Assembly: GCF_011927765.1 (NCBI RefSeq)
Contig: NZ_JAATJG010000005.1
Coordinates: 1 to 64,000, forward strand
DNA from: Wenyingzhuangia aestuarii
Lineage (GTDB): Bacteria; Bacteroidota; Bacteroidia; Flavobacteriales; Flavobacteriaceae
Direction: 5' to 3'
Length of the DNA: 64,000 bases
The notes beneath the pieces are model-generated. The model saw only the letters and a list, made by a program, of their open reading frames with translations. It had not been told where the DNA came from and searched no databases. Shown here piece by piece: positions 63,295-64,000 of the stretch. Position numbers and translations under genes: made by a program. Within the stretch, counting starts at the first letter, position 1, and every line of letters starts with the position of its first letter.

Positions 63295-64000
63295 ATGATG
63301 ACAAAAAGTTTATTTAAATACATGGGAATCTGTTTAGCTGTCCTAATTTTTGCTTGTACTGCTGAATTTGACAACCCTTATGATTCCGAAGTTAACAAAC
63401 CTGAACTGTTTATAGGAAATGATTTAGGTTGGTATGGAGATCCTGGAAGTGAATACGCTCACATAGGTCTTTTACAACCCAAACAAGACACAACAGCTAT
63501 TTATAGCATACTAAACATAGGAAAAGGAATATTAACATTGGATTCTGTTACGTTTACTGGAGATTCTAAATTCTCTGGAAATTTTTCACGTTTTAAAAAC
63601 CTAGAATTACTACCGGGTAAAAAACAAGACCTGTCAATTACATTCTATTCTGACGATGTTAATAAATATGAAGGTGATATTAATTTTTATGCCAGTGCCT
63701 TAAATTTAAATGGAGACGGAACCCCTTTTCACTCTTTTAAAATAAAAGCAGAAACTATTGAAAATGGATCCGAAGGAGACGTAACCTTATCAACTCAAAA
63801 ACAAATTGATGATTTTAATTACACCCTAATTAATGGTAATTTAATTATTAGTGGTACAACACCTAACTCTATAACTAACCTCGATGGTTTAAAAACTTTA
63901 AAATCCATAAGTAAATCTCTACTTATAAAAAACAACAACTCTATTACCAATATTAATGGTCTAAAAAATTTAAATGCCATAGGTGGTTATTTAGACATTT
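63295..64000 (+). CDS. Lipoprotein with receptor-L-like repeats (partial, runs off the window)
   Basis: An open frame from ATG 63295 (or 63298) to the window end covers at least 235 residues without a stop. The N-terminus is a lipoprotein signal ending LIFAC. Residues about 25-155 are a beta-rich domain (DNPYDSEVNKPELF, then LNIGKGILTLDSVTF). From about 165 come repeats such as NLIISGTTPNSITNLDGLKTL and SLLIKNNNSITNINGL, of the receptor L-domain or leucine-rich type found on Bacteroidota surface proteins. The C-terminal part lies outside the window. Confidence 0.75.
   Translation, partial: MMTKSLFKYMGICLAVLIFACTAEFDNPYDSEVNKPELFIGNDLGWYGDPGSEYAHIGLLQPKQDTTAIYSILNIGKGILTLDSVTFTGDSKFSGNFSRFKNLELLPGKKQDLSITFYSDDVNKYEGDINFYASALNLNGDGTPFHSFKIKAETIENGSEGDVTLSTQKQIDDFNYTLINGNLIISGTTPNSITNLDGLKTLKSISKSLLIKNNNSITNINGLKNLNAIGGYLDI

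Overview
The window looks like chromosomal DNA from a marine member of the Flavobacteriaceae (Bacteroidota). The evidence is low GC content, proteins with type IX secretion (T9SS) C-terminal sorting domains, a PafA-type alkaline phosphatase, a short CarB, and promoters of the Bacteroidota form TTG-N18-20-TAnnTTTG in front of tRNA-Lys, rpmH, pyrG, carB, a marR gene and a porin gene. The genus cannot be fixed from the sequence alone. There are no rRNA genes, CRISPR arrays, insertion sequences or prophage genes.

Layout. 1-3.8 kb: a Lys-Tyr-Lys tRNA cluster, an Mla-type ABC transporter (ATPase and permease) and PafA. 3.9-6.4 kb: a 2-oxoacid dehydrogenase E2 subunit and a marR-yceI pair. 6.5-11.4 kb: a nitrogen island with an outer-membrane porin, three P-II proteins and two Amt ammonium channels. 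11.4-14.2 kb: two tandem polyphosphate kinases 2 with an unknown partner gene. 14.3-22 kb: mixed housekeeping and envelope genes (LpxR-like, a glycosyltransferase, AlkC-like DNA glycosylase, ferredoxin, topoisomerase III).

22.3-48.6 kb is the most interesting part. It starts with a sigma-54 type response regulator, an H-NOX nitric oxide sensor and a soluble hybrid histidine kinase, all nearly overlapping. It runs directly into a Wzx/Wzy exopolysaccharide locus: single-receiver protein, Wza-like, Wzc-like, Wzx, glycosyltransferases, Wzy, a WecA-like initiating transferase, an 867-residue protein that joins a kinase-like, a nucleotidyltransferase-like and a thymidylate-kinase-like domain, a membrane-anchored receiver, and a 2181-residue T9SS-secreted protein. 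A 13-base palindrome TCCCA-N3-TGGGA recurs with its centre 122-132 bases before the start codons of the transcription units in this locus (three perfect copies and one degenerate copy). My reading is that nitric oxide or oxygen sensed by H-NOX controls the kinase, which phosphorylates the sigma-54 activator and the stand-alone receivers, and that the palindromes are candidate enhancer sites switching on polysaccharide and matrix production. The link is inferred from layout and motifs and is not proven.

48.7-56.3 kb: an MFS transporter, a leucine-rich lipoprotein next to a possible toxin-23-like secreted protein, a small T9SS protein, carB and rpmH (52 codons). 56.6-60.2 kb: pyrG and yidC. 60.4-64 kb: an LPP20-like lipoprotein, a large coiled-coil secreted protein and a lipoprotein with receptor-L-like repeats that runs off the window, all preceded by four TCCCCT direct repeats.
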